64,000 nt of DNA, from contig CM045758.1 of assembly GCA_025200525.1 (NCBI GenBank), positions 163,367,040-163,431,039 of the forward strand, in the 5' to 3' direction. The notes beneath the pieces are model-generated. The model searched no databases, had not been told where the DNA came from, and worked only from the letters and a program-made list of their open reading frames with translations. Both the position numbers and the translations under genes were made by a program. This DNA is from Camellia lanceoleosa (Eukaryota; Streptophyta; Magnoliopsida; Ericales; Theaceae). Position 1 is the first letter of the stretch. Every line of letters begins with the position of its first letter. Positions 36,601-48,700 of this stretch are shown piece by piece.

Positions 36601-38125
36601 CCTGAGAAAATGCTTATGGATTAAGATCATCATCTGCAAGGGTACAGTGTGGATACTAAGAGAAGCAGCTAGAAGCCTGGAATAGATGGTCTTCACATAG
36701 CAAAAGGACAAGAGAAATACCTAAAAAGAGTCGAAAGACAGAAAGGGGATATTTTTTGAATAACAGAAAATTTGTCTTGATTACTATGGCTATAAGTCAA
36801 TGTCCTCAGTACCTCAGTGCTGAAGGTGTACTTTGCCATATTAATCTGAATCAAGACAGCTTGAATTACTTCATCTATTGTTCCTGTCAACTAATCCCAT
36901 TTTATTGAAGAGTATGACCACCAGAAGTTAAAAGAATATTGCTGTTATTAGCACGTGTGATTCAACAAACTTTAAAGAAAAAATGATTGTGTCATGTGCA
37001 TTATCTTCTAGTAACATATCTTGTCTAGTTGTTTTTTCAGTTTCCTTCCTTCAAAGATTGTATATAAATTTATTTTCATTGAGAAAGCTGAATTATTCTA
37101 TTAAGAGCATATATTGGCATCAATTATTTAAAATTTTGTTCCTTGCATAATTAAAATTTTGTTTCCTCCCCAGTTTATACTTTTTTTAATTGTGCACTGA
37201 TTTCTTTTAACGGGTAATACTCGAATTTTTTTCATATTTTTCCTTGAGCATATTTTATGATTATTATACTGAATTTTGTATAACTTTGGTTCTAAATGTA
37301 TATATAGAGCAGAGTTGGGCCAGTGGAATGGTTGAAACCGTACACCGATGACACTATCATTGAGCTAGGGCAGAAAGGAGTAAAAAACCTTCTAGCCGTC
37401 CCAATTAGGTATGTTGTACTGTCACTGCTAGTCTTGGTGTGATGTTTTCAGATTCTTTACTGTCAATGAGCTCTATAGTGTGGCATGTTAATTTTCATAA
37501 ATTTTCTTGGTTAGAGTTTTATGCTTTACACCCTTGTCCTTGATACAGCTTTGTCAGTGAGCATATTGAAACTTTAGAAGAAATTGATGTTGAGTACAAA
37601 GAGTTGGCTTTGAAATCTGGTATAGAGAAATGGGGACGTGTTCCTGCACTGGGTTGTGAACCCACTTTCATTTCAGATTTGGCTGATGCTGTGATTGAAA
37701 GTCTTCCATACGTTGGAGCGATGGCAGTCTCAAATCTTGAAGCTCGACAGGTCCGACTTTGGACATTTATATTTAAAACATGGAACTAATGTGGAATGCT
37801 AGTTGTAATGTGGAACTAATAAGATCTTGGCTTTACTGATGTGCCATATTTTATTTATTTATTTTGTTCTGACTGGAGGTTGTGGGTATGCCTTTTGCAG
37901 TCTCTAGTTCCTCTTGGAAGCGTTGAAGAACTATTGGCAGCGTATGATTCGCAGCGTCGGGAGCTTCCACCACCGGTCACAATGTGGGAATGGGGATGGA
38001 CAAAAAGTGCTGAAACTTGGAATGGGAGAGCAGCGATGTTGGCAGTGCTTGTTCTACTGGTCTTAGAAGTGACTACCGGAGAGGGGTTTCTGCATCAATG
38101 GGGTGTGTTGCCCCTATTTCACTGA
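30664..38125 (+). CDS. FC2: Ferrochelatase 2, plastid, with C-terminal chlorophyll a/b-binding-like segment
   Basis: Ten exons join in phase: 30664-30728, 31918-32242, 32561-32704, 32985-33086, 34174-34277, 34360-34486, 35438-35590, 37308-37408, 37549-37750, 37901-38125. They give 515 aa, close to the roughly 510 aa of plant FC2. The enzyme inserts Fe2+ into protoporphyrin IX, the last step of heme synthesis. A Ser/Thr-rich plastid transit peptide precedes the core, which opens [28 protein letters not shown] carries the catalytic His (H297), and [12 protein letters not shown] the conserved acidic residues. After a Pro-rich hinge ([13 protein letters not shown]) comes a hydrophobic helix with the light-harvesting-like motif ETWNGR (479-484), which marks type 2 rather than type 1 and anchors the enzyme in thylakoids. 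The ATG chosen is the first after the leader; internal Met5 and Met7 are alternatives. Intron 3 starts with GC instead of GT. Confidence 0.96.
31013..31235. mobile_element. MITE-like element in the first ferrochelatase intron
   Basis: Left end GGCTGTGTTTGGTCCAG and reverse complement of right end GCCTGTTGTTTGGTACAG are inverted repeats. The interior has mirrored GCTTATAGCTT-type words (AGCTGCTTATAGC, CTGCTTATAGCTTATG). No clean target duplication. Similar in ends to the element at 55906-56156. Confidence 0.5.
32705..32984 (+). other. GC-AG intron in ferrochelatase
   Basis: Exon 3 must end GATGCACAG and exon 4 begin GCAGAAGAG to keep the conserved ITDAQAEELR sequence. The intron therefore begins GCATGA at 32705. 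CAGGCA occurs at both borders, so the intron could slide, but no position gives GT-AG and only one gives GC-AG. GC-AG introns are a known minor class spliced by the major spliceosome. Confidence 0.85.
33629..33792. repeat. Tandem duplication, two 82-bp units, in a ferrochelatase intron
   Basis: Two copies starting at 33629 and 33711 share GTTGGAAGCACATATTGGAA and the following 60 bases with a few differences (TAACTTAACATT versus TAACATCACATT; CTGTATG versus CTGCATG). Intron 4. Confidence 0.9.
35246..35367. repeat. Tandem duplication, two 61-bp units, in a ferrochelatase intron
   Basis: Copies at 35246 and 35307 share TGCCTTTGGGCACTTTCGAT and continue to CGTACCCCCTT / TGTACCCCCTT with two or three mismatches. 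Intron 6. Confidence 0.9.
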
Positions 38126-38700
38126 AAGGAATCTATGCAACTCCCTCTCTCTCACCCTCTAATTCACTATTCTGTTTGGTTGCAGAGAAATGATATGAAA
38201 AGAAATTGAAAATATGAATTTTTGGTTTTAAATATATAAAAAAAAATCCAAGTATTTGAGCTTAGGACTGATATGGTGGTCTGAGGGTAAGTAAATGGAT
38301 TAGTCATTATTACTATCAAGCTGGACCTATGAGGGAGCAGTTATTCTGAAACTAATTATAGAACCAGACAAAACCATTTCACATGGTGTGAGACTCACAA
38401 AAAAAAGTAGGACTCGTCTCATGTGAGAGGGTTATATCCAGTTCTATAATCTGTTTTCGTGTTCTTAAATTTATTCATGAGGGAATGGCGCTGCACCCTG
38501 CGTGGCCCAGTTTGGAGGAGAAGGAGCAAGGAGGGGGGGATCACATTTATTGTAATTCTTTCCCTTTTCTTTTTTCCTTCTTGTTTTTTGTTTCTGGGGC
38601 ATAGTATGATGTTTGTGTTCACAATATTAATTTCAATTTTGTACATGTCACACCAGATGGGAATTACACCAGTACTCTTTTAATATGAGAGTACATTGTA
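38126..38700 (+). other. 3' untranslated region of ferrochelatase with a small inverted-repeat element
   Basis: Sequence downstream of the TGA, probably transcribed for several hundred bases; no poly(A) signal stands out from the T-rich background. An inverted-repeat element occupies 38355-38450: ATTATAGAACCAGACAAAAC on the left mirrors ATTATAGAACTGGATATAAC read from the right, with CACATG/GTGAGAC words inside. If it is inside the transcript it could form a hairpin of about 45-bp arms. Confidence 0.5.
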
Positions 38701-39799
38701 AAAAAGAGTAACATTTTATTTTTTTAAATTTCTTTTTATTATGTGATGTGGAATTTATTTTATTTTATTTATTTGTGTGTGGTATTCTTGTTCCATAATG
38801 TTGACACTCATTTTGAAGATAGAAAAAGGCAGATGATATGTGCTTTTGATGCATGTTTTCTTTTTTAAAATTTCATAGCCTCAAGTTATTCGCATGTTAC
38901 ATGAGATAGTTCTCTACCTTAGTGTCATAAAATTCAATCTCAAATAATACCTTCATTTAAAATCCCAGCATTCAAAGATATATTCTAATCAATCCTCCAC
39001 TTTAGTGTTATAAAATTCAGTGATATCCACTTCTTGAGGCAGATCTCAGCCATTCAAACCATTAAAACCCTAAGAAACTATTTGATTTCACTCGGCAATA
39101 CAAATTGGGCCTATTTGTTGTAACTTATTCTATGTTGAAAGCTTATAATCTACTACAGAATCTAATAGCAACCGTCTTGTAATTTCAGGATAATCATTTT
39201 CTTTTTCCAGCTAGCATAAACTGTGTTTACCACAATAGCCGTGAAAACCCTAAAAAAAATAGCTGTAAATAAAAGCTACAATAAATGACCTAGCACAGAA
39301 TTCCACAAAACAAAAAATCATAAGCCCACAAACAACACCAATAAACTACACTGTTTCAATCATTTTGTAGCTGCATGACCAAAAATATCAAAAACAATCC
39401 ATTTAAACTGTTAACAAAACAATACCAATAAACTACAAAGTTTCAGCCATTTTGTAGGTGCATGACTATACTAAAGAATTGTGTACTATAAAGTAAGAGG
39501 CCAGAGAATGGCTGACAAATTTGCATTAGTTTAGAATTGGCAAAGCCTGAAACCACAAACTCTAGGATGTCACAAACTTGTTATCATATATATATATATA
39601 TCCAATTTCCACCAGTCAGAACTTTGGTAGATCATAGATTGCCCCAATACTCGTATCAAAGAGATATCACAGCAAATTGAGCAGCCACAGCATATAGCAA
39701 ATAAGTCATGTCCACATTTCACAGGAGAAGGGCACAATCAGTAAGGTCTGAAATTCAGAAACTGCAATGAAAAATGGGAGACATTTTTAGTGTGCTTGC
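38701..39799. other. Spacer between two convergent genes
   Basis: Ferrochelatase reads rightwards into this spacer and the TOL1-type gene reads leftwards into it, so it holds both 3' ends. It is AT-rich, with a short (AT)n run at about 39588-39602. The minus-strand gene's 3' untranslated region probably covers the right part. No other gene is seen. Confidence 0.5.
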
Positions 39800-42700
39800 T
39801 CAGTCACTGTCTATGCTTCCACTGTAAGAGGTACTTCCATTGCGACTGTGCAATGACAGGCCTCTGACATGGCCAGCCAGACCAGAACCATCCGCTTTGT
39901 TCTCCTGGAAGAATTTCTCTCTCTCAATATGTTTTGCAGGCGGAGGTGGAATTACGACGGCTGGACGAAGTGCATTGGATTCTTCAGATGGGTCAGAAAT
40001 CAATGGTCGTATAAGTGGACGGTTCAGTCTTTCTGGAGGAATCTGAGATTCAAAGGGTCGCTCTATTTGACGCTCTTCATCTTCAGGCTGTGCACAAGCT
40101 TTCCCTTTTCTTATCCTTTCAATTCAAAAGTCAATTCAAATTAGAAACTCAAGAATACAAATTGCAAATCGATATCAACAACCATATTCAAAGTTCTAAC
40201 AGGCGTAACTGAGGCTCATCTTGAAGCAAGGCATCAAGATTTGGATTTTTAGGTAACACTTCCCAAAGGCTTGCGCATCACCGTCTAAGGCGTGCGCCTT
40301 GTATGCATACATAAACATACGACGAGTAATGTATATGAAGAGCTTGTCTTGGGTTGTTATTAAACTTCTATTACATGGTTTAAACATAAAAGTAAAAGTA
40401 AATGACCTACCAAGAAAAAACACAAAGCTAAAGCTCAAGTGAGAAACTTGATAACTGAAGCTGAGAATGTCATTTTCACCTTTGATGAGGGCAAACTTTC
40501 TTCTTTGCAGTGAAATATTTGACGCTGTGAGGAAAAAAAAGTATTTACACCTTTACATTTAATTTTTAATATATATTTTTTATATTTTAAGTGATTTTAT
40601 TTATTTATTCAATACAAAAATTCAAAATGTTTATGCCTCAACATCTTTAGGCTTACACGTTGCCTCATGTTACGCACTCGCCTTTAAAAACCTTGACCAT
40701 ATTACAGACGAGTGATAAAGAGTCAACCCCTCTCAAATTATTGACAACTTATGACTTTACGAAGTACAGATCATTCATGCCCAACAGATAATGGTCAGGT
40801 AAATCTCATGTTTGAGGCAGAAACCTAGGGCAAATATGAACATGTATACCTTCGGAACAGCTGTTCAGCTTCCTCTTCCCCCTCGGCTTCTTCATGGACA
40901 AAATGAGTTGAAGTAGATGTTGGCCTACCAGAAATAAGAACATCATGTCTTGCAAGTTGTTTCTGGAGCTGCTCATTCAAGTCAATTGCTCGAGAAACCA
41001 CTTTCTCATCTCTGGAAAATATAACAAGCACCACTTAAAATTACAAATACCAAGCTCCACTTCACATACTTCAATATCAAACTAATTTCCATTTTAAGTA
41101 ATTATGTTCAAACTCCCTTCAGAGAAACACCCTCCCAAATTAAATTAAATTGAAAAGAGAAAAGCAATGAAGGCAGGTGATTATAATAAAGTAAAGCACC
41201 CATATAAATAGATGATATTTACATGGACTCATGTATGAGTATCAGGTGCACGTCCAAGTATCAGACCTTAATAAACCTAAATCTTAGTATATTGGGATAT
41301 GTATTCAAAAGTTGGATATAGGTATGGCGGCTCATCATCAATACAATTTTATAATATTCTTAGATAGGTTATTGTGAAGAAAAATGATTCGTCCACCGAA
41401 TTTGAGTTTGCCCGAATCGTCCGAATTTGTGCGTACTGGTCAACCGCCCGAACGACTAGTGCAATCTTTATCAACCATGGTTGTCAACCACGGCTGCCAC
41501 CCTTGTTGCCGGATGACCGGCAAGACGACTGGCATACACAAATTCGGGCAAGCCAAAATTCGGTGGATGTAGCATTGCCCTATTGTAAATTAGGTAGAAT
41601 TGTCCTTGAAATTAAATAGCATTAGAAAAATAGGAAATTTCTCTCCCACATCTATATGAGAGATTAAAAATCTGAGTTTCTTCTTCAAACATCATAAAAA
41701 ATTAAGAATCTAGGTGTTTAAATTGGGTACAGGTGTTAGACACATTCCATACCCCACCCTTGTTGTATGCGATGGATAAGGTACTTCGGGAGAAATAGAA
41801 GAGTCCATGTAACATGAATATCTCTCTTTTTTGGAGAGATTAACCAATGCATTTTCTTAATTTTGTTGCACTATTGTTACTTCATAACCAGATTTAGTAT
41901 TAAATGGCATAACATGCAGAAGCACAGGTAACACAAAAAGGGCATTCAGTCAAACGGCATAAATGAATGCATGAGGGCTTACCGTGAAGTCATTACAAGA
42001 TGCATTAGTCGTTGCTTCTGAAACGAACATTGTTCCACAAGATCCAGTGTGAACTCATCCTTTGCTCCCTAAAATAATGATATTGTGAGAGTCAAAATGA
42101 ATGAACAATGCATATGTTACATATCAGCACTACAAATTCATTGATGAAACAATCACACAAAGGCCAATCATTTGTGCTTTATATGGCTTCTTTGGATGAA
42201 GCGGAACAGGAACTTTCCAGTTAACGAGAAGTTTTTTGGCCATTTTTGTACAGCTGGACCTCTAGGAGAACCATGCCTACCTTGAGAATTTGGTTGATTT
42301 TGTTGATTCTTTGAACTTGCAGATTGGACAGCCCTTCTTTTGTGGTTTTATGTATAGAAAAAAATATGTTGAAACTGTGAGAATATTATGTTACTTATGG
42401 AAATATATCAATTAGGTTGATTGCATATATTAGATTGATTATATAGGGTTATTTCCTATTCTAGATTAGGTTTAGAATTGCTATATATATATCGGTTGTA
42501 ATCTTTGTATGAAACACAATTGAATATACATAAACATTCAGAAATTGTACATGGTATCAGAGTCGTGTGCGAAACCCTAGTCTTGTTGGTTGTCGTTTCT
42601 CGGTTCGAAGCCTGAGTCTGGTTTGTGATTCGAATAACCCATCTCCTCTGTGATACATCTCTACTCTCCAAAGTCACGAGAGTACCAGCATCGTGATCAG

Positions 42701-45700
42701 CCTCTGTTCTCACCAAAATCGGGCCCTAATTTTCTCTTACTTACTGGATTCACGGGGTCATGACCTCCCTCTCTCAGACTTGCAAGTGTGATCTCTCTGT
42801 CTCTCTCTCTGGTCGCGAGATTGAAGAGGTGTTTGCCCTTGTTCCCCTCGATCGGCTTTGACTTCAACTTTTGCTCTGTGCTGGCTGCTCCAGTCCATTG
42901 TCGACTTCGGCTCTGGCTCTCTCTCTCTCTCTCTCTCTCTATATGTGGTTCTACTTGGGTTGTACTTGAGCATTTGATATTGCTCTTGGTTTATTATAGT
43001 CTCAAACCTCAAGTCTCTCCTTATTACTGTTTGACCCATTATTTCTATTACACTTGGACCTCTGTTTGGCTATTTAGGATTTACTCCACTTGAATCCCTT
43101 AGCTTTCTGGTTATTACAATGTCTTTGCCTTCCGATGAGTGTGCCTTTGCCATCAACGAGACCATTGGAAGTATCACTGTCCTAAGAAGGGATGTTTGCC
43201 TGCCTCATTTTCTCAATAGTCTCAGACCCAATTCTGCGCCACCCCTTATACTGCATCTCCCTCAACTCCTGACCCTAACTTAGTTTCCTTGAGTGCTCAG
43301 ATTAGTCAGCTTCAGCATATACTGTCTATCTCCCAGCCATCTCCATCTGCCTCCATTGTTTCTTCTCTTCATTCAGGTTTGCTTGGGTCTTCTTCAGGTA
43401 TCTCATTGTTTGTCTAGATTTTTTACTTTGGTGCCTCTCATCATATGACTCCCTATCTCTCCTTACTTCAAAATTGTACTCCTCCTCCCTTTCCTATTAC
43501 TGTTAATGTTGCTAATGGATCTGGTATGTCTGTTATATCTGTTGGGTCTGTCTTACCATCTGTTATGTCTGCTGTCTCTATTTCATCTGTCCCTTATGTT
43601 CCTCAGTTATCTGTCAGTTTATTATCTATTAGTCAACTTGATGCCTCCGGTTTTGATGTTATCTTTTCTTCTTCTATTTGTTCTGTGTAAGATCGGATGT
43701 CCAAGCAGCAGATTGGGACTGGCCTTAGAGTTGGAGACCTCTATGTGGTGGAGAGCTTGCATCTACTTATGACAACCTCTTCTACTGCCTTTTCCTCTTT
43801 TCAGTTAAATTCTCTGTTCAGTTCTTTCTACTTATGACATTCTAGATTAGGGCATTTGCCTGCTGACCGCTTACAGTCTTTAGCTCAATCAGGTATATTG
43901 GGTAAAATTTCTCCTAGCAAACTTACTAAATGTCGGGGGTGTAAACTTGCCAAAATGACAACCTTACATTTTCATAAAAGTATTTCTATATCTGATACAC
44001 CGTTTTCGTTAGTTCATACTGATGTTTGGGGCCCTTCTCCTGTTCTCACCAAAGGTTCTGCATATTATTGTGTCATCTGTTGTCGATTGCACTCGTTATA
44101 CTGGTTTATCTTAAGACTCATAAGTCCGATTTCTATCAAATATACCGTACCTTCCAGTCTATGATTACTACTCAATTTAGGTCTACAATTAAAGTGTTAC
44201 GGTCTGACTTGGGTGGGGAATATTTTAAAAATGAGTTTTGTGAGTATTTGGCCAATTTAGGTATTATTCACCAAATTTTCTATATAGATACACATGCCCA
44301 AAATGGTCGAGCCAAACATAAACACCGTCATCTCCTTCAGACAGCTAGGTCTTTTCTTCTCTCTGCCTCAATTCCAGCTTTGTTTTGGGGGCAGGTATTT
44401 CTTACTGCTGCTTTTCTTCTTAACCACATGCCTACTTCCCTTCTTTCTAGTCGGTCTCCTTATGAGGCTTTGTTCTCCCAAATTCCTAATTACTCTCTCC
44501 TTCGCGTGTTTAGGTCTGCTTGTTTTGTCCTTTTTCCTTGCAAAGATCGAACCAAACTTAGTGCTCGGTCTGTCCTATGCATCTTTTTGAGTTATAGTCC
44601 TACTCAGAGAGGCTATCAGTGTTACGATCATGTTTCCTGTCGTCTTTATGTCTCCGGTCATGTTTCTTTTCTCGAACATCAGCCTTACTTTCAGCTTCCT
44701 CCTATCACTGCTCCAGTTTTCAAAGAGGATTTGATTCATATTGATCCATTTCCTTCTGAGGTCTCTCCTAATGAGTACATCTCTACTGTTCCCTATGACC
44801 TTGCTCCCTATTCTCCTCCTACCACCCTCCTGCTGAGTCTTTCTCGACTGAACCCTATGAATCTACTCCCTCTTCTCCTCCTTCTCCCCGGCTTACTCCT
44901 TCTCCTCCTCCATTGTTAGTTTATTCTCGTCACCAAGTTCTCCCTCCACCAGTTGTCGCTGCCCCTACTACTGATCATCCTGCTTCTGACAACTCTGATC
45001 CTGCTGCACACCAATATCCTACTCGAGCGCGTTATCCTCCAAACAAGTTGGGTTGGTCTAATAAATATTTTTCTACTTCCTATCGTACTTTTTTGTCTGC
45101 TATTCATTGTTTTTCAAAACCTCAGTCTTACAAAGAGGCCTGTCAGGATTCCAATTGGGTTCGAGCTATGGAAGATAAGTTGTTTGCCTTGCAGAAGACT
45201 AACACTTGGGCGTTGGTTCCGTTGCCTGTTGGCAAGAATCTGATTGGTTGCAAATGGGTCTATAAAGTCAAGACTCATTCTGATGGTTCTTTTGAACAAT
45301 ACAAAGCTCTCTTGGTTGCCAAGGATTTCTTGCAGGAGTATGGTATTGATTATGAGGAGACCTTTGCCCCTGTTGCCAAGATAACTACTGTCCGTACCTT
45401 GATTTCTGTTGCTGCTATTCGCCATTGGCCTCTCTATCAGATGGACGTTAAGAATACTTTTATTAATGGTCATCTCACTGAGTAGGTCTACATGTGTCCA
45501 CCCCCTGGCCTTCCCCACTCCTCTGGGCAAGTTTGTCGTCTGTGGCATGCTTTGTATAGTTTGAAGCAATTTCCTCGTGCTTTGTATGATCGCTTTCAGA
45601 CTACTGTTACTGAGCTTGGATTTCATCCTTCTGCTTCCGACTCTGCTTTGTTTCTAAGACATACCTCAGCTGATTTTGTTGCTCTCTTACTGTATATGGA

Positions 45701-48700
45701 TGATATAATCATTACTGGCTCTGACACTTCTACTATCTCTGAGTAGGAATGGCAACGGGGCGGGGCGGGGCCGGGGATCACACTCCCCGTCCCCGATCCC
45801 CGATGGTGAAAATTCCCCCGGCCCCGGCCCCGATCCCCGACGGGGAACTTATCTCCATCACCACCCCCGGTCTCAACGGGGATCGGGTTTCCCCGACCCC
45901 GTAAATTCCCCGGGCAAAAAAAAAAGAAAAGAGCAAACACAGCAGCTATCATCATCATCAACACCAACACAGTCTACAAATTCATCATCAATGATCATCA
46001 TCATCAACATCAACAACAACAAAATATATATCTATATCTATATCAATGATGTTGATATAGTGAAGATCTTGAGAACCAGTGTGTATATATATGTGTGTGT
46101 GTATATATATTATCTCAGAACCGTGGCTGTAGATCTGGAGACGAAGCAGAAATGTTCATCGCGATTCAAATCTGGAAGGAGCCTTCTGTCGCCGATCTCT
46201 CTTTACATTTCTCCGTCGCCACTTCGCTCTGAAGGTGCTCATTCATCTCAAGCTGCTCATTCATCTCTCTCACAGAGAGTAGAGAGAGAGAGAGAGAGAG
46301 AGTTGAGAACTTGAGAGTAGACAGAGAGAGAGAGAGTGAGAGTTGAGATGAGAGTTGATAGCTATTAGATATAATAGATATATTAGATATTAGATATATG
46401 GCCTTCTAATCAAAAAGATATTATATAATAAAGATTAAACATATTATATTAGATATTATATAATAAAGGTTAAACATATATATATATACATACGGGATTG
46501 TCGGGGAAGTTCGGGGCGGGGCGGGGCCAGGGCCGGGGTTGGAAATCTATCACTGTCCCCGGCCTGAAAATTATCGGGGATTTAATTTTTAATACCATCC
46601 CCGGCCTTATGGGGATAATTTTCGGGGAAAACCCGTTCTAATCGGGGTCGGGGGGTCAGGTCCCCGTCGGGCCGGTTTCAAATTGCCATCCCTATCTCTG
46701 AGGTCGAGCAGCATCTCTTCTGCACTTTCGAAATGAAGGATCTGAGACTATTGTGGTATTTTCTTAGTATTGAGGTAGCTTCTTCTCCCAATGGCTACTT
46801 TCTGTCTCAAGCCACATACGCCAATGAGGTTATTCACCGTGCCAGTCTTACTAACACTAAGATTTCTGATACCCCCATTGAGCTTAATGTGAAGCTTAAC
46901 ATTACTGATGGTGTCTCATTGGATGATCTTACTTTGTATCGTGAGCTTGTGGGCCGCTTAGTCTATCTGACGGTTACTCGCTCTAATCTTGCCTATGTTG
47001 TTCATGTGGCTAGTTAGTTTGTTTCTGCACCTCGTTCTATACATTGGGCTGTTTTGGTTCGAATTCTTCGCTATCTCCAGCGTACTATATTTCAGGGTTT
47101 ACTATTGTCTTCTAATTCCTCTTTGGACTTGGTGGCTTATGCTGATTCTGATTGGGTTGGTGATGTCATTGATCGCAAGTCCACTTCTGGTTTCTGCATG
47201 TTTCTTGGTGATTCCTTGATTTCTTGGAAGAGCAAGAAATAGACTGTTGTTGCACGTTCCACTGCCGAGGTTGAATACCGTGCTATGGCTTATGCCACTG
47301 CTGAGATTGTTTGGCTTCGTTGTCTCTTGACTAATCTGGATGTTCCTCAATCTTCTCCGACCTCCCTTTATTGTGACAACCGCAGTGCTATTCAGATTGC
47401 CCATAACACGGTCTTTTATGAGCGGACGAAACACATTGAGATTGATTGTCATTTTGTACGTCAGCATCTGCAGTCTGACTCCATCTCACTTCCTTTCGTC
47501 TCTTCGACATTGCAACTTGCCGATTTCTTTACGAAAACTTACACCACAGCTCGATTTCAGTTTCTTCTTGGCAAACTCTCAGTGTTTTCTACTAAAACAC
47601 CTTACGTTTGAGCGGGGGTGTGAATATTATGTTACTTATGGAAATATATCAATTAGGTTGATTGTATATATTAGATTGATTGTATAAGGCTATTTCCTAT
47701 TTTAAATTAGGTTTAGGATTACTATATATATCGGTTGTAATCTTTGTATAAAACACAATTGAATATACAGAAACATTCAGAAATCGTATAGAAACAATGC
47801 GTAGTGTAGGTAGGTAAACTAGTTGTATTCAACTTCAAAGCCAAGAATGTCTTCAAATGAACAGAATATGATAGTCAATCCATACTAAGTCGTATGCAAC
47901 CTTAAATTCTATAATGATGTTTGTTGTTGTCGTTGCTGTTGCTGTTGTTGTTGTGTGTGTGTGTATGTGAGAGAGAGAGAGAGAGAGAAGGCAGGTTGCA
48001 GCTGATATAGAAGAAAGATTGCAAATTTTAGTATGATGATACAAAGTGTGTGGCTGGCCTTTGAAGATGTTATTAGGAGCTCATGAGAATTCTACCCCTC
48101 AGGTATAATATATGAACTTAAGACAACAGTAGACCTTCCCGCTAAACACAAACACAATCCATAATCAACCACTCAGTTTTCTGACTTTCTAATTATTAAG
48201 GTAATTATGTCGACACACTTAACCTCTCCACAATGGCCTAAACCTCAGAAAGCATATCAGGTAAAATTGTTTAGGCAAAATATGTTAACCACATCACCTG
48301 AGCAATGCAGAGACATCAATATAGCTTATTTGTTTGTAAGGGGAAAGGATACTGTTAAGAATATTGACCCTTACGTAGAATTCTGAACATATTCACCTAG
48401 TCTTTTGTATTGCCAATACTTACTCAAAGTGATCGGCTATAACATACTTCACCTCTCCAACATAATCTCAAGCCCAAAACAGAAAATCAGATATACTCAT
48501 TATGCCAGAAATGTCAAACATCTCAACCATGCATTTTCCAAGACCTCAATTTAAATCATTTGTTATAAACTGATATCATAATACAGAATATCAATTCACC
48601 AACAAACCTCAGGATGTTGGGTATCAACAGCATCAAGGACTTCTCTTAAAACCCCCAGTGCAGAAGCAGCCTTCTGAACAATACTGCACACATATTACAA

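Larger units (their letters stand above)
42376..47790 (+). mobile_element. Copia LTR retrotransposon, decayed, inserted in a TOL1 intron
   Basis: The element has two LTRs (42376-42551 and 47619-47790) and a primer-binding site TGGTATCAGAG right after the 5' LTR at 42552. A polypurine tract GAGCGGGGG stands just before the 3' LTR. Both outer flanks are GAAAC (42371-42375, 47791-47795), a perfect 5-bp target duplication. The order protease, integrase, reverse transcriptase, RNase H identifies Ty1/Copia. It lies on the opposite strand to the host gene. Coding parts carry several stops and frame breaks, and gag is mostly missing. Only the retroelement's own 3' LTR end (TATA instead of TACA) deviates from TG...CA. 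Confidence 0.93.

Noticed and set aside
45991..46314. 107-aa open frame inside the hAT-type element
   Set aside because: Made of Ile/Asn and Tyr/Ile runs from microsatellites; it is not a transposase.
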